A DNA stretch of 64,000 nt from Gnomoniopsis sp. IMI 355080 (GCA_027946555.1 JAPEVC010000081.1:78055-142054), one strand, 5' to 3'. Positions 10,981 to 22,448 are shown, counted from the first letter of the stretch. Notes: generated by a model not told the origin, from the sequence alone. Numbers and translations are program-made.

Positions 10981-12447
10981 TGTGACCAGGGACTAATAAA
11001 TACGGCGGTGCTCACCGTATATGCGCGCCGTCCGTATGTATGACAAAGACAAAGCACAACCAAAAAAAAGTGACTGGGGTAGGGTACGAGAAGTACAGTG
11101 TGATACTTTCTTTTTTGTGGGTTCCGGACAAAGTGTGTGAACAAAAAGCGTTTTTGGATGGGCGCTTGGGGGGGTAAAATTCCAATCCAAAGGGCCAGGT
11201 TGTTTTGTAAAGTACCGTTACGGGCCTCTCTCTAGGCCTAATAAAGGCCCCCCCCGAGCCTGCAGCTGCAGCTTTGACGCGGGGCAGCACAACAACTGCA
11301 ACCTGAACAATGCGGGCGGGCAGTTGTCCGCTTTGGAACCAAAACCACCAACTTGCACTCCCGACTCGACTCGACTCGACTCGACTCCCCTCTGTGTGAT
11401 CAGGTCAGGCTTGCAGAGCTGTTTTTGAATCCTGAACAGCTCCGTCCCACAAGAAACTCGAAAGCAGCGCCCTCGTCAATCCGTTTGGCAGTCGAAGAAA
11501 AAGCAAGGCCGTATTTGATCAAATCCTCCCTAAATCCCCATGTCTACCCTCTCTCTTCAAGGTTCAAGGATAGTCGATATGCCCTCGAAGATCATCAAAG
11601 AAAACGCCAATGCACGTACTGTTACCTCCGCACCGGTACAGTACAATGAGTCGAGGTCGAAAACAACAAATCAGATGTCAGGACGGACGCCGGTGGAAAC
11701 GTTCGCGGCTAAGCCTTGGCTGGCCGACAGCTTTTCATCGCCCTTTTTCTTTCTTGCAGGGGGCACCAGCGAGCTCTCCGCCGCGTGGGACACCCCGTTT
11801 TTATATGCACGTCGCGCACAGTGGGTTGGCGGGCGCAACCAAAAACTCGCTGGCTCCAAAAGCACGCCAGTGAAAGACCTTGTCATCCTGGCTTGCCTGG
11901 CTTGCGCGCTTATCCTTATCAGGCAAGGGGTCCCTGCCTGTCTTCGTGCCTAATTTTGCGACGCGGTTGGAGATCGGCATTCAACCTCTTGGCGCGTCAT
12001 TACGTCGATACTTGATACCTTCACAGCCTTCCTTATCTTGCATCAAAGCAGACCCTCGTTGGCAATACCATATTGCTCGGTACGCTGCGTATAGGTGTGG
12101 CCATCAGGTCGCCCCCGTGTGGGGCAGTCTCTCACTCTCAAGGTAAGTGCCTGGCTGAAGTCGAAGCCCAATCTGCACCTCAAGCTTGAAGCTGCCTCAA
12201 GTGAGCAGCGAGCGGTACAAGTTCTCAAAGAGCCAGTGAGAACGTGTGAGAACATGTGCCGACGATCATGAGCACCGCGCAATGTCATGGATGATGATAC
12301 AAATTGAGCACCCAAATCTCCAGAGGCGAGACACAGCAGCCACGAAGAAGCCGAGCACGTCACTCAGGTTCCCTCATGGTCCTGCTTCGTCAAATGACGG
12401 ATTTAAAATAACTTGATCTAATCTGACCTGACATTCCCACTCATCTA
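10981..12447. other. intergenic region, promoter of BUR6-like gene
   Basis: About 1.5 kb upstream of the BUR6-like start and downstream of the esterase stop. It contains C-runs around 11249, (GACTC)5 at 11363-11387 and an unsupported 137-codon ORF at 11540-11953. No RNA gene seen. Confidence 0.6.
11363..11387. repeat. (GACTC)5 pentanucleotide microsatellite
   Basis: Five perfect tandem copies of GACTC, about 380 nt upstream of the BUR6-like start codon. Confidence 0.9.
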
Positions 12448-14001
12448 CTACACCTTACCTGGCGCGATGCAAAGCGTCATCTCATGCACAATGCTCCTCA
12501 GTCCTTTCAGCCTTTGCTCCACCGTGTCGCTGAGAAACAAGGAGGCAACCGGCCAAGCATGGACGCCAGCTTTTTCCCCATGCGCCGAGACACGCGTTCC
12601 GCCCGCCTTTTGAAGTACCTGGACCAGCTTCTCAATCTCGGGCGCAAACACCTCCTCCATTCCATACGTGATGAAAACACCGCTGGACGGACTTGCGTCC
12701 TTCCACCATCTCATGTCCTTGCAGTTTCCTGGCGATGCCAGCGGATCGGCCACTAGTGCTCGGGAGCCTGCGTATTGTGAAGCGTAGCGCTGCAACGCTT
12801 GCTCGTCGAGGAAATCACTCCTGTTATTTTGGTAGAGAGGTGAGTGCAGCGTCGGCCATGGGGATATAAGAACAGCCATGCCGGGCCGGTCTAGATGCCG
12901 AGAAGCGCCAGGCAGACGACGGCCCTTCTCGACAAGCTTCGGATGTGCAAGGTGCAGCAGGAGACTAAGCACCAAGGTTCCCCCTGCCGAGTCGCCTGCC
13001 ACACAGACAATTGATGGGTCGTTGGCCATGCTGAGGACGTGTTCGTACCCGGCGACGATTTCGTCCAGCTGCGTCGGGAAGCATGAATCCGGCACGAGCG
13101 TGTAGTCTAGCCCAAAAACCGCCGGGTTTTTGTAACCCGATTCCTTCATGACGCTCAGCCAGGACAGGAGAAACTCAAGGTAGAAATATGTCGAACCCAT
13201 GCTGAAGCCACCGCCATGAGCATAGTATAGAATAACGTCGGCTTTCTTTGTGGGGTCAGCCGCGGCCCAGACGCCCTTGAATTTACGCTGGACAACTGAA
13301 TTAGCAAAGCCGCAGATTTTCCCATTCATTCGAGTTTGGGCGGGAACATACATCTCTATACTCCCGCCAGTGCACAGGCGACCTTAAAATTCCATGTCGG
13401 AGCACTTCAATCCTTTCGTGGTTAGTATTTTGCAACTGCTGTACTTTCAGGAATCGCCATGGGAGGCACAACCCTCTTGAGACACACCTCTCAAGACACA
13501 TCTTGAGACATCTTCCGTGGCAGCTTGAGGAAGAAAGAGAGGGGAAGGGGAGGGAAAGGGGGTGTGAGTGCCACATACTGCGCCAGCGCATCCATGGTAG
13601 GGCGACTTTCTTGCCAAAAAACACACGCCCTACCTTTGGCGAAATGTTGGCAAAGGCATAACGCACGCAGCGTACGACAACATCCTCAAACGGCGAGGCC
13701 TGGCGGACAAAGGCGGGCTGGGCTTCGGTGCTGAGGAGGAAGCGCTCCTGAATGAAGCCGGCTGGAAGTTGGAATACTTAAGAGATTGGGTTTAGTATGC
13801 GAAATCTTGAATTGAAGGAAGAAAAGGAGGGTATTGGGTGTGGTGTGGAGGGGGTTAGGCATGTTGTAGCATACCTAAAAATGGTAGACACTGTAGTGTT
13901 ACCTTGATAGTCTCAAACAACCCCACGTCGAGAATGAGCTGTGGTGCGAGGAAGATGCAGAAAACGAGGCAGTCGAGATATGACACTGGGCCTAAGATCA
14001 T
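12448..14001 (-). CDS. alpha/beta-hydrolase (hormone-sensitive-lipase-like esterase), membrane-anchored
   Basis: Predicted carboxylic-ester hydrolase of the alpha/beta-hydrolase fold-3 type. Four exons reconstructed on the minus strand: 14001-13875, 13776-13579, 13443-13352, 13287-12448, totalling 418 residues. The N-terminus (MILGPVSYLDCLVFCIFLAP) is a hydrophobic anchor. The oxyanion-hole motif HGGG is at about 163-166, the nucleophile elbow GDSAGG has Ser239, and the catalytic His is probably His382 (VHAWP). The first exon lies outside the large downstream ORF; it was placed because frame, GT/AG sites and a TACTAAAC branch point all agree. Intron 2 (135 nt) is a multiple of three with no stop, so the 45 extra codons could instead be coding or alternatively retained. 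Substrate unknown; fungal relatives are annotated as sterol or short-chain acyl esterases. Confidence 0.82.
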
Positions 14002-14730
14002 GTTGGGCGGAACCCCCCCTTCTCGGAAAATGGGCGTCCGAGATGTTCCGGATCTGTAGGAGTGACAGATCTCTCACAATATGTATACTCTGTGTCTTAT
14101 CTAAAAGAGACAACAAAAAAGCAAGCTGTGATCCTACTTGATTGGGCCAAAATTGTCGATGGGGCGTGTTGCTGGTGACCGAAAAAAAGTTTATAACACA
14201 AAGTAAGGGATGAGTTTAGAGAGCTGAGTGTGAATGTTTAAGATGAGATGGTGACGTCGGAGATCTGTGTCCGAAGGTTTCTTGGTGCGCTACCTGTGTA
14301 CTGTACGTACTGCGCAATCAATAGTACTGTACCAGCCATGTCTGATGAGACTACACCAATTACTCAGAGGCCACCAGAATTTGCACATTCACCATGTTGG
14401 ATAGAGATTGGAAGAGCTGATTCAGGAAGAAAAAAAAAGGAAAAATGTATATATACTCGTGTATATGTTGCTGGCTGCTTTTCATAAAGTCATGGAGAAA
14501 CAGCCGACACAGCAAACTGCAAAGCACGCTGAATGGTACGTTTCGACAGGAATCAATTCTATATGTCCATTCGTTCTTGGGAACTTTGGCCACGTTATCA
14601 TTATGATCGAACAATGAAATATATATTTTGTTTATGACTGAAACATCCCATCTGATGGCAATCATGATGAGCCCCAAGTCAATCCTCTAAAGACGCCACT
14701 GAACCCATGCTTCTCAAAACAAGCCCGTTT
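14002..14730. other. intergenic region between esterase and xylulokinase
   Basis: 730 nt upstream of the esterase start and downstream of the xylulokinase stop. A TATA-like element lies at 14190-14195 on the minus strand. Otherwise AT-richer, with short ORFs only. Confidence 0.6.
14190..14195 (-). promoter_or_regulatory. TATA-like box upstream of the esterase gene
   Basis: Minus-strand TATAAA about 190 nt before the proposed esterase start at 14001. Position and orientation fit a core promoter with a medium leader, but a six-base match can occur by chance. Confidence 0.25.
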
Positions 14731-16658
14731 CTAGTTGTGGGCTACCTTTAGAATTCTCTCCTCCATCTCCCCAAACGCCTCCAGCACATTGCCATACTTT
14801 TCAAACACCTCTCCCTTATAACCCTCGTCCACCTTCTCCACCGCGCCCTCCTCCTTCCACCGCTTTCCAATCAGTTCATCAAAGGTCTCTCCTCGCGCCT
14901 CGTCCCTCTCCATCGCCCAGAGCGCTTTGTACGCCCCGCCTAGCGCACAGGCATTGCCACCCACATCCAGCTTATACACGCCCTCCGCGCTCCCGAGAAC
15001 GTCGCCCATCACGCGTGCAATGGCTGGGTTGAGCGACCCGCCACCGACCAGGTAGATGCGCCGCGGCTGCGCGGGCAGCGTGAGCGAGCCCTGTTTGTGC
15101 GGGTGGACGAGCGCTTGCGAGCGCAGACGCATGGACAGTGCCTGCGACTCGACAATGGTGCGCGCGTCCTTCTCGGCCGCCCAGCTGACCTTGCTCTCTG
15201 TGAGCGCCGAGCCGTCTGCCGGCGCGCACTCGTACCGCCACGTGCCGGCTTTGATGTTTGGGACGATCTCGGGGAGGTAGAAGTAGAGGCCCAGCTTCGC
15301 CTTGTCGACCGCCATGTCCTTGACGTCGAGCGGCGGGGTGTCCAGGACGGCCTTGTTGAAGTTGGCCCATGGATCGCCCGAGGCAGGCGGTGGGAGCGAG
15401 TCACGCACTTTCTCGCGCGCCAGTCCGCCATTTTTGTAGCACAGCATGAACATGTACTGGCCGGGCGTGCAGGGGTGGTTCATGAAGTGGTAGGCTGGGT
15501 CGGGCTTGTAGGTGGGCGTGATCATGAGGAAGGTGGAGCTCGTGCCCAGGCTGACGATGGCGTCGAGCGGACGCAGAGGCAGGGCGAGGATCGTGCCGGG
15601 GTTGTCACCAGTAAAAGGGGCGATCTGACAGTCTGGTGAGAAGCCGTAGCGCTGCGTGTAGTAGGCCGCGATGGCGCCCATACTGCCGCCGCCGTCTATG
15701 CGGGGCTCACCGAGCTTGGCGCGCAGAGCGGGTATGGCGGCCGGTGAGCCTGCGGTCAGGGCGAGGAGGTCTTCGTTCCAAGTGTTGGTGCGCATGTCCC
15801 AGAGATTCATGCCCGTGACATCGCTGATGTCGAGGGGCGCGATGCTGCCGAGGAGCACGGAGGCGAGCCAGGAGGAGACGAGAGAGATACGCGACGTGGC
15901 GTCGTACATTTGAGGTAGCTTCTTACGCAGCCGCAGGATCTGGGGGCCGGTGAAGCGCTTTATTGTTTTGATATCAGCACATGTGTCCCCCAGCTTGCAT
16001 GAAATGAAGTCCGCAGGTCATCAGTGTTAATAGGAACTCACATGATGTGCCGCACTCCCCGTGACCTCGGCCAACCTCATATTACTGCCAAGCGAAGCAT
16101 CAAACTCATCACACTGCTTCTGGGTGCTATGGTCCTGCCAATTGGGCCCGTAGGGATAACTCAGCGCGCCCTCCAGCTGCTCCTTCAAGCCCCCTTTGCC
16201 CGCCTCGCCCTTCATGGCGCCGAGCAGCTTCTCAGCCTCATGGCCCCAGAACACGCTCCCGTGTTGCTGGCACGCACCGCTGACGCCGCGGACGCGGTGC
16301 AAGGGCGCCTTTTTCTCGACAAGACGCGAGAGCACTAGGTCCAGCGCCTGGAGCCACATTGCGACAGGAGCGAAGACCTCGCCCTCGGCCTCGTTGACGA
16401 GGACACCCTTTTTGAGGCCATACTGAGACCCAAAGTCTGCGTCAAAGTCTACTTTGGCCTCGGAAAGGACTGTGAGGTCGGATTGGATCACGATGGCTGT
16501 CGGCAGTGTGAGCGTGAGGGCTGATGGTTGGGTGTTGTGTGTGTGTGTGTGGTGGCCCCAAGTATCTTGTATGGAAGGATAAAGTGGGCTGGACTCTAAT
16601 CACCTTTGAGTTGTTGGGTTGAGAGGTCGAACCCCAGGTATAGCGGACCGTCACTCAT
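14731..16658 (-). CDS. XKS1: D-xylulokinase
   Basis: FGGY-family sugar kinase that phosphorylates D-xylulose to D-xylulose 5-phosphate, the last step linking xylose and arabinose catabolism to the pentose phosphate pathway; cytosolic. Three exons on the minus strand: 16658-16604, 16496-16042, 15957-14731, giving 578 residues, the usual fungal length. Exon 1 encodes the phosphate-binding start (LYLGFDLSTQQLK), exon 2 the sugar-binding region (GVSGACQQHGSVFWG), and exon 3 the FGGY_C domain with IVSLGTSSTF and YLVGGGSLNPAIARVMGDVLG. All junctions keep frame. Intron 1 carries a GT dinucleotide repeat at about 16536-16551. A GGCTAAA element, the XlnR consensus for the pathway regulator, lies in the same orientation about 800 nt upstream. 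Confidence 0.96.
16536..16551. repeat. (TG)n dinucleotide repeat inside xylulokinase intron 1
   Basis: Eight consecutive TG units within the 107-nt first intron of the xylulokinase gene. Confidence 0.85.
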
Positions 16659-17484
16659 ATTGCAATTGTCTCTCTGTTCCTGTAGACCAAAAAATTAGGT
16701 AGAAAACAATCAAAGTCCCTGGAAAAGGATGTACTATGGTATGAAGTTGAAACGGAGGAGAGGATGATGTCAGTCTTGGTAGCATTAGTATATGATTAAG
16801 TCAGGGTCCTTGACAGCCGCCGTGGGGCACGAGCGTCACTCCTTCCAAGACCTGCAGAACAGGTCGACATTCAGCCTCGTCGTCGTCTTTTCTTCACTTC
16901 AGCCTAAAGTGCCACCATCTCTATTGGCCAATGCCCGTCGATGCGCTAGAATTGGACATTCGAACCGCTCCAATCAAACATACACACACTGGTGACTTGT
17001 ATCTACATTGTGGAGCGTCGTGAAGACGACAGTGTCTTTAAAGCCAAGGATATACTACCTTGCATGAATTTAAGCGATGACTTAGTACATTTTACGATTC
17101 ATGTTCGTTGGCTGTTTGGTCCTGGGGAAACTGTTCAGTATAAATGTGTTTAGCATAACTGGAAAGTCAAGGCCTGGCGGCGGCGCTCCTTGTTCAATTG
17201 AAAATTGACATCAGACTCGGCCAACCGATTTTGAGTATCCAGACGAAGACTTTCTCTATTCAATGGGATCTCCTATAATCTTTGCCAAATCTGGCGATAT
17301 TTGAGCCTCCAAACCTCAGTGAACCTCCCTGTTAAACGCCGCCAAATGCGCCCCCCCCTCCGTGGTGTATCTACAGCCCTTTTTCGTATGTACAGTTTGT
17401 GCTGAGATATGCTCTACTTTCACAGATTCCTGCATTGTTCCTCTGCCAGAAAGTCCAATTTAGCCAAGCCCAAGCCCTACTCAT
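16659..17484. other. intergenic region, promoter of xylulokinase
   Basis: 826 nt between the CDF transporter stop and the xylulokinase start, both minus-strand genes. A GGCTAAA at 17459-17465 (minus strand) matches the XlnR core but overlaps the 3' flank of the transporter. No other feature seen. Confidence 0.6.
17459..17465 (-). promoter_or_regulatory. candidate XlnR-type site (GGCTAAA)
   Basis: GGCTAAA reads in the direction of the xylulokinase gene, about 800 nt upstream of its start. XlnR/Xyr1 is the known activator of this pathway in filamentous fungi and binds GGCTAA/GGCTAAA. A single 7-mer is weak evidence. Confidence 0.2.
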
Positions 17485-18959
17485 CTACTCGTGTTTCTTC
17501 CCGTTGCCATTGCCGTGGTCGTGGTCGTGCTCCTCTGGTTCGGGACTCGACTGCGGGCTTACACTGCCCGGGATGAACTCGTCGAACTTGGAAATCTCGC
17601 TAGCCTGCTCCTTGCCCACGAAACGCACGCGAACTTTGCGCACCCCGCGGACCTTGGCTCCAAGCTGCGTGCGCACCGCAGTCTCCACGTCACGGACGTC
17701 CTCGATAGTCCAACCGCTGGGCACCGCCAATTCAACATCGATCAGGTAGTTCTGCCCGGACTTGATGCCCGATATTTCGCGCAGTTCCACCTCGTGACCC
17801 TGGCTGACATTCTCGAAGCTCTTCATAGCCTGTCTGCGCACTGATTTCTTTATCTCGTCGTCGATTGTACGGTCCGCAAGTTCGTAGAGAGAAGCGATGG
17901 TGTTGCCCCAGCCGCCCTTGATAACCAAGAAAGAGATGAGAAGACCGCCCACAGGGTCGAGCCAAGTAGCATCCTTGAGGAAGTTTGCGCCGAGAATGAC
18001 CAGCATAGTGACGATGCCGGTCCAGGAGTCGACGCGGTGATGTATGGCATTCGAGGCGAGAACGGCAGACTTGCGCTCCTTGGCGACTTTCATAGCTGTG
18101 TTTGGCACGAAGTAATTAGCTTGCGGTCTTTTGCGGGCGAGGGGACAAACTCCTAGCTTCCAGACTTACTCGCATGGTAGAGCCACTCCTTGATCAGGAC
18201 CGTGCCAGCAGCCAGCCATGCAGCATGTATGCTCGGGCCCATGGCGCCGTGTGAATGACCATGGCTATGTCCGTGATGTAGCAGTTCAGCCGCGGCTGCG
18301 GGGTCCAGGTAGAAGTGCGCATAGAGCGATTCCAGGCTGCTCATGCCCATGAAGATGCCTCCGCCGAGTAGCATGCCCGAGACGCCCAGCGAGCCCAGAC
18401 TCTCCACTTTGCCAAAGCCCCAAGGATATGTATCGGTAGGTGGTCGTAGACTGAAGGAGACGGTAGCGAGGGTCAGGATGTCGGAAGCCAGATCGGTCAT
18501 ACTGTGCCAGGCGTCCGCAATCATGCTCTGCGAATTGAAGACATAGCCTCCGACGAACTTGGCAACGGCCATGCCCAGGTTAGAGTAGAGGCCAATGCGA
18601 GTGATGCGCACGCCGGCATCGTTCTTGTTCTGTGAGGTGAGGTAGACGTTGTCGTGATGGTGATGATGGTGCCCGCCGCCGCTGGCGCGGGTCTGAGTTG
18701 CGGTAGCCATGATGCCGGAAAGCCAGTTGGGTCGCAGTCGGGTCGGTCGATGTTGGAGGGTGGGGGAGGTTATAAAGGACGGCTTTGAGGTAGGCGACGG
18801 TCTCGTAGTTGAATAAGCAGACAAAGGAGAGGCGGTAGAGGAGGAATTGGGGATGGGATGAGAAAGAGACGCCGTTGTTTGATAGACCCGTGTTTGGGAC
18901 GAGGATGAGACCCGAAACTGAGGATAGGGTGTCCTCAACTTGGATGCACACGTTGACAT
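17485..18959 (-). CDS. cation diffusion facilitator, MMT-like, probably mitochondrial
   Basis: Proton-coupled divalent metal transporter of the CDF family; the closest known role is that of the yeast mitochondrial Mmt1/Mmt2 iron exporters. Two exons: 18959-18170 and 18095-17485 (466 residues). The metal-site motifs are present: HSMTD in the second membrane helix (DAWHSMTDL) and HHRVD in the fifth (NAIHHRVDSWTG). A His-rich cytosolic or matrix loop (HGHSHGHSHG) lies between helices 4 and 5, and a second His stretch precedes helix 1. The C-terminal soluble domain ends in an Asp/His/Gly tail. I chose the ATG at 18959 because it gives a Ser/Thr/Arg-rich, acid-poor leader suited to mitochondrial import; the frame is open to 19343, so an earlier start is possible. 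The transported metal cannot be read from sequence alone. Confidence 0.88.
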
Positions 18960-20198
18960 GAAGGTTGTCCAAGCTTGCGGTCTGGCCCCTGGGGTACAAG
19001 CAGGAATGGGACCGGTAGCGAGCTTTAGTCTAAGCTGTGCCCCAATATACTTGTCATGCTGCTGACCTCGTGCAGCTGCTGGCTTTGCTATTGAGATGTG
19101 CGCCTTGGCCAGCGACGAGGAGGGGCAAGTGGGAGGCATCAAGGCATCGACACCAGGGCTTGGATTCGGAGGGAAGGCCGGAGGGAAAGAAGAATGTACA
19201 GTATAAGAAAAGAGTGGGTGTGCAAGCAGTCCTGTGGTCCAACGTCGTGATGCAGGAGAAAGGACCTTGGTGGCAGAAGATACTGTTGGATAGTGGAAGT
19301 GAAGATCGGAGAAAAAAAGAAAAAAGCTATTGTTATGGCGCAATCAATGGTGGTCGGGACTTGAGTTGGACATCATTCGGCCAGGCTTGCATCCTGTCTG
19401 GTCCCTGTCGCCGTTGAGGGCCTCCATCCTGCCACTTGGAGGTAAGTAGCTACTATGTTCAACGCTTTGAAACATGCTGGGACACATAGGTCCCGTCCCT
19501 TTCTGAACAACAAGACTCGGGCCAGCATAGCACCAGAAGGTACACTGAGTATTGTATTGTATACTATGCAACAAAAGCAGTCTCTTCTCAATGACCATCT
19601 CGGTCCTCATGGACAAGGCAACAAGCCAAACTTTGTTTCTAACTTCAGTCCAGATCTGGTGTAGCACCACATGCATCCTCAATACCACGTCACCCCGGAT
19701 TCCAACAAAGACATGAGGTACCTGGCTGCCCTGCTGCCCAGGCAGTACGGATACTCCCTACTCCAGCAAGCCACTGAGCTTCGCCAGATTTGAATGGCAG
19801 GTGGGGGCTTCGGAGAATGGAGGGGCGCGGCCAGGTAATATCCGCAGGCTCGGGACCAGCCGCCAGGGCCTGGCAGCCCTGGCTCGTGGCGTGGCGCGGC
19901 GTTCCCGCAGCTTGGGGAGGCAAATTAAATGCATGACGACTTGCCATATCGAGAACTTTCACTAACGAATGCTTCTCCATTTCCAGTCAGCCGGCTCAGC
20001 TCAGTTCAACACCACACTCCCTTATTCTCCTGTATATTGGATAGTGTCTGTATAACGCGCTCCCTTCCCTCCACTCTCAGCTGGCCGTATTACCACGGTT
20101 GCTGCTCATAGTCTCTGTGTGCCAGTCCCCATGCCAGTCTACAGTGCCTGGCCTATGTTATAGAAAGGAAACGGGCAAGAAGGGCCACCGCTAGGGAG
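18960..20198. other. divergent intergenic region (CDF transporter / sirtuin)
   Basis: 1.24 kb between divergently transcribed genes. The first 380 nt remain open in the transporter frame and may be leader or N-terminal extension. Holds a GAGGTACCTGG element near 19715-19725. No RNA gene seen. Confidence 0.6.
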
Positions 20199-21410
20199 AT
20201 GATGAAGAAACCGCTTCTGCGCATCCCATACACAGCGGAATTCTCACCACCAACCATCATCCCCGCATCCGCCAGTACCCTCGCAGGTGCCGTCAGCGCC
20301 CTGCACAACTTCCTGACCTCACCACTACCATCCAAGAAGGGTCTGAAATCTGACAGCACGCTGGTCTTGTCAGGAGCCGGTCTTTCTGTGGCATCTGGAC
20401 TGGCAGATTACAGAGGCCAGAACGGCACGTATCGTCTCAATAAGACTTATAGGCCAATCTATTACCATGAATTCCTGAGTTCACACGAGGCGAGGAAACG
20501 GTATTGGGCACGGTCATTTCTGGGCTGGACGACATTGCACAAGGCGAAACCAAATGCTGGTCACTTTGCGGTGCGAGACTTGGGACGTCTTGGAAACGTT
20601 GCGAGAGTCATCACGCAGAACGTTGATTCTTTTCATCCCCGGGCGCACCCTGAGATTCCTACGCTTGAGCTGCATGGCTATCTAAGGAGTCTGGTGTGCA
20701 CCTCTTGTCACAGCGAATTTTCGCGAGAAGCATTTCAGGAGGAGCTGAAGAGGCTGAACCCTGCCTGGGCTGCGTTCCTACTCGAAGCCCTTGCAAGTGG
20801 CGCGCTGGACACCGAAAACCCGACGGAGAGGAGGGCCTTGGGCATCAAAACGAATCCAGATGGTGACGTGGATTTACCAGATGCGCCGTATACGACCTTC
20901 AGATACCCGGCTTGCCAGAAATGTCTGAAAAGCCCGCCTGTCGCACCAGATGGAACCCAGCATAAAGTCGAAATCGATCAAGACGGCGCATGGGCACCGC
21001 CCAGCTCCGCAGGGATCCTGAAGCCTGCTGTCATCATGTTTGGTGAGAGCATACCAGCCAAGGTGAAGATAGCTGCGGAGGAAGCCGTTGATGAAGCAGG
21101 CAGATTGCTTGTGCTAGCTACCTCTCTCGCGACATATTCAGCCTGGCGGCTGGCCAAGCGGGCCAAGGACCGGGGTATACCGCTAGCCATTGTGAACATG
21201 GGCGGCGTGAGAGGAGAAGACGTCTTGCTAGCCGATTTGCATGATGGTCAGAGTGGAGAAGAGGGCCTGAGAATAGACTTGTCGACGGAGGAGCTGCTCC
21301 CAGAACTGATTAGAGCATTGCGGCGGACATCTCCCGAATCCGAGGTTGCATTTGAGGCTGCGCGTCTAGACAAGAATGGCGCTGGCGTATTCAGGGATAT
21401 GTTGTCTTGA
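20199..21410 (+). CDS. Sir2-family NAD-dependent deacylase, SIRT4-like
   Basis: NAD-dependent lysine deacylase or ADP-ribosyltransferase of the class II (SIRT4-like) group, expected in mitochondria. Single exon, 403 residues. The NAD-binding GAGLSVASG starts at Gly59, TQNVD is at 139-143 and the catalytic histidine is His159 (LELHG). The zinc-binding Cys pairs are Cys167/Cys170 and Cys239/Cys242. Two features differ from the textbook motif: the segment after TQNVD reads SFHPRAHPEIP before the LHG, instead of the short LHxxAG, and the Cys pairs are 68 residues apart because of a charged insertion. The start has two adjacent ATGs (20199, 20202); the basic N-terminus fits a mitochondrial leader. 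The gene converges on the next one with only 52 nt between stop codons. Confidence 0.9.
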   Translation: MMKKPLLRIPYTAEFSPPTIIPASASTLAGAVSALHNFLTSPLPSKKGLKSDSTLVLSGAGLSVASGLADYRGQNGTYRLNKTYRPIYYHEFLSSHEARKRYWARSFLGWTTLHKAKPNAGHFAVRDLGRLGNVARVITQNVDSFHPRAHPEIPTLELHGYLRSLVCTSCHSEFSREAFQEELKRLNPAWAAFLLEALASGALDTENPTERRALGIKTNPDGDVDLPDAPYTTFRYPACQKCLKSPPVAPDGTQHKVEIDQDGAWAPPSSAGILKPAVIMFGESIPAKVKIAAEEAVDEAGRLLVLATSLATYSAWRLAKRAKDRGIPLAIVNMGGVRGEDVLLADLHDGQSGEEGLRIDLSTEELLPELIRALRRTSPESEVAFEAARLDKNGAGVFRDMLS

Positions 21411-21462
21411 TAGATCTATACAGGTGCATAGAATCTAGGTATTGCATAGCGGGAATTCAACC

Positions 21463-22144
21463 TCAGAAGAAATATGCCGAGCGCCCCTTGGGCTGCTCCT
21501 GTGCGGGAGCCGAGTCTCCTGGTGGCTCTGGGGCCGAGACGGCCTTCGCAGTTTGCCGTGATGATGTAGATGTTTTTGGCTTGTCCTGTTTCTTCTGATT
21601 CCTAGTCGCAGCATCCCTTTCGATCTCGTCCATCACTGTTGCGCATGTCAGCACCTCGTTCGAGATTCCATCCACCTCGACTCAACTCACCCTCTTCCCA
21701 AATACCCTCTTTCTCTGGGTCACCAGTACCCAATACCTCATCAACATCGACCTCCTCTTCGTTCTGGAGCCTCTCGATAACCTCACGCAGCAGCCCAATG
21801 CGCACCTCGGACCTCCTCGTGTGCGCATCAAAGCTTTTGCGCAGCGTGATCATCTGGATCGACGTGGATCCAATCAGAAGGAACATCCAGATGAAGAATG
21901 TCGCCGGATTCCATTTCTTCGACAGCCAGGACTGCTTCGGAGCCGCCGGGTCGCGTACGGGCCTATTCTCGCGTCTCAAGGGCTTCGGGATTAGGGATTT
22001 CCAAAACGAGGTTTCAGCGATGCGAGGGACGTTCGACGCGGCGCGTGCCGTTGTTCGAGTTGTGAGGAGGCTGTACTGGGTTTGTCGCAAGGACCTAAGA
22101 ACACCTGGAGATTGAACCAATCTTTTCCCTGCTAGGCGCTCCAT
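21463..22144 (-). CDS. small mitochondrial membrane protein, DUF5321-like
   Basis: Two exons on the minus strand, 22144-21691 and 21635-21463, make 208 residues. The N-terminal 50 residues are rich in Arg, Ser and Thr and almost free of acidic residues (MERLAGKRLVQSPGVLRSLR), a typical mitochondrial presequence. One hydrophobic segment follows (NPATFFIWMFLLIGSTSIQM), then a helical stretch (VRIGLLREVIERLQ) and an acidic turn containing GTGDPEKE. The C-terminus is low complexity. The pattern matches my memory of the fungal DUF5321 family, whose function is unknown; an assembly or organisation role at the inner membrane is only a guess. It is divergent from separase, sharing a 304-nt promoter. 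Confidence 0.78.
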
Positions 22145-22448
22145 GATTGCTCGGTGCTTTCTGCTGTGATAAAATGTAGGCGAGGGGAAGCTTTTTCCAA
22201 AATCAGAATTGCATTGGAGAGACGCTGCCATCCCGGACCCCTGTTCTCGGCCGTTGCTCTGGTAACCTTCCCGCCCAGCCTCCATCAAAGAAACTCAAGT
22301 TCAACATCAACTCAACCTCAAATCGACAATTGCATAGCCAGCTCAGCCAAAAATATGCTTCTTTGCCTACAAGAAGTCCAATACTGACTTTCATCCATGG
22401 CCATGATATGATTAATAATCATCCACACTCAACTTTACAGAGTTTCAT
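22145..22448. promoter_or_regulatory. divergent promoter between DUF5321-like gene and separase
   Basis: Only 304 nt separate the two divergent start codons, so both promoters must lie here or overlap the coding ends. No clear TATA box was seen. Confidence 0.5.

Noticed and set aside
11540..11953. 137-codon ORF upstream of the BUR6-like gene
   Set aside because: Overlapping ORFs in all frames; no domain; lies in promoter-type DNA.
15097..15639. Plus-strand 180-codon ORF across xylulokinase
   Set aside because: Antisense to a well-conserved FGGY domain; GC-rich third positions create the open frame.
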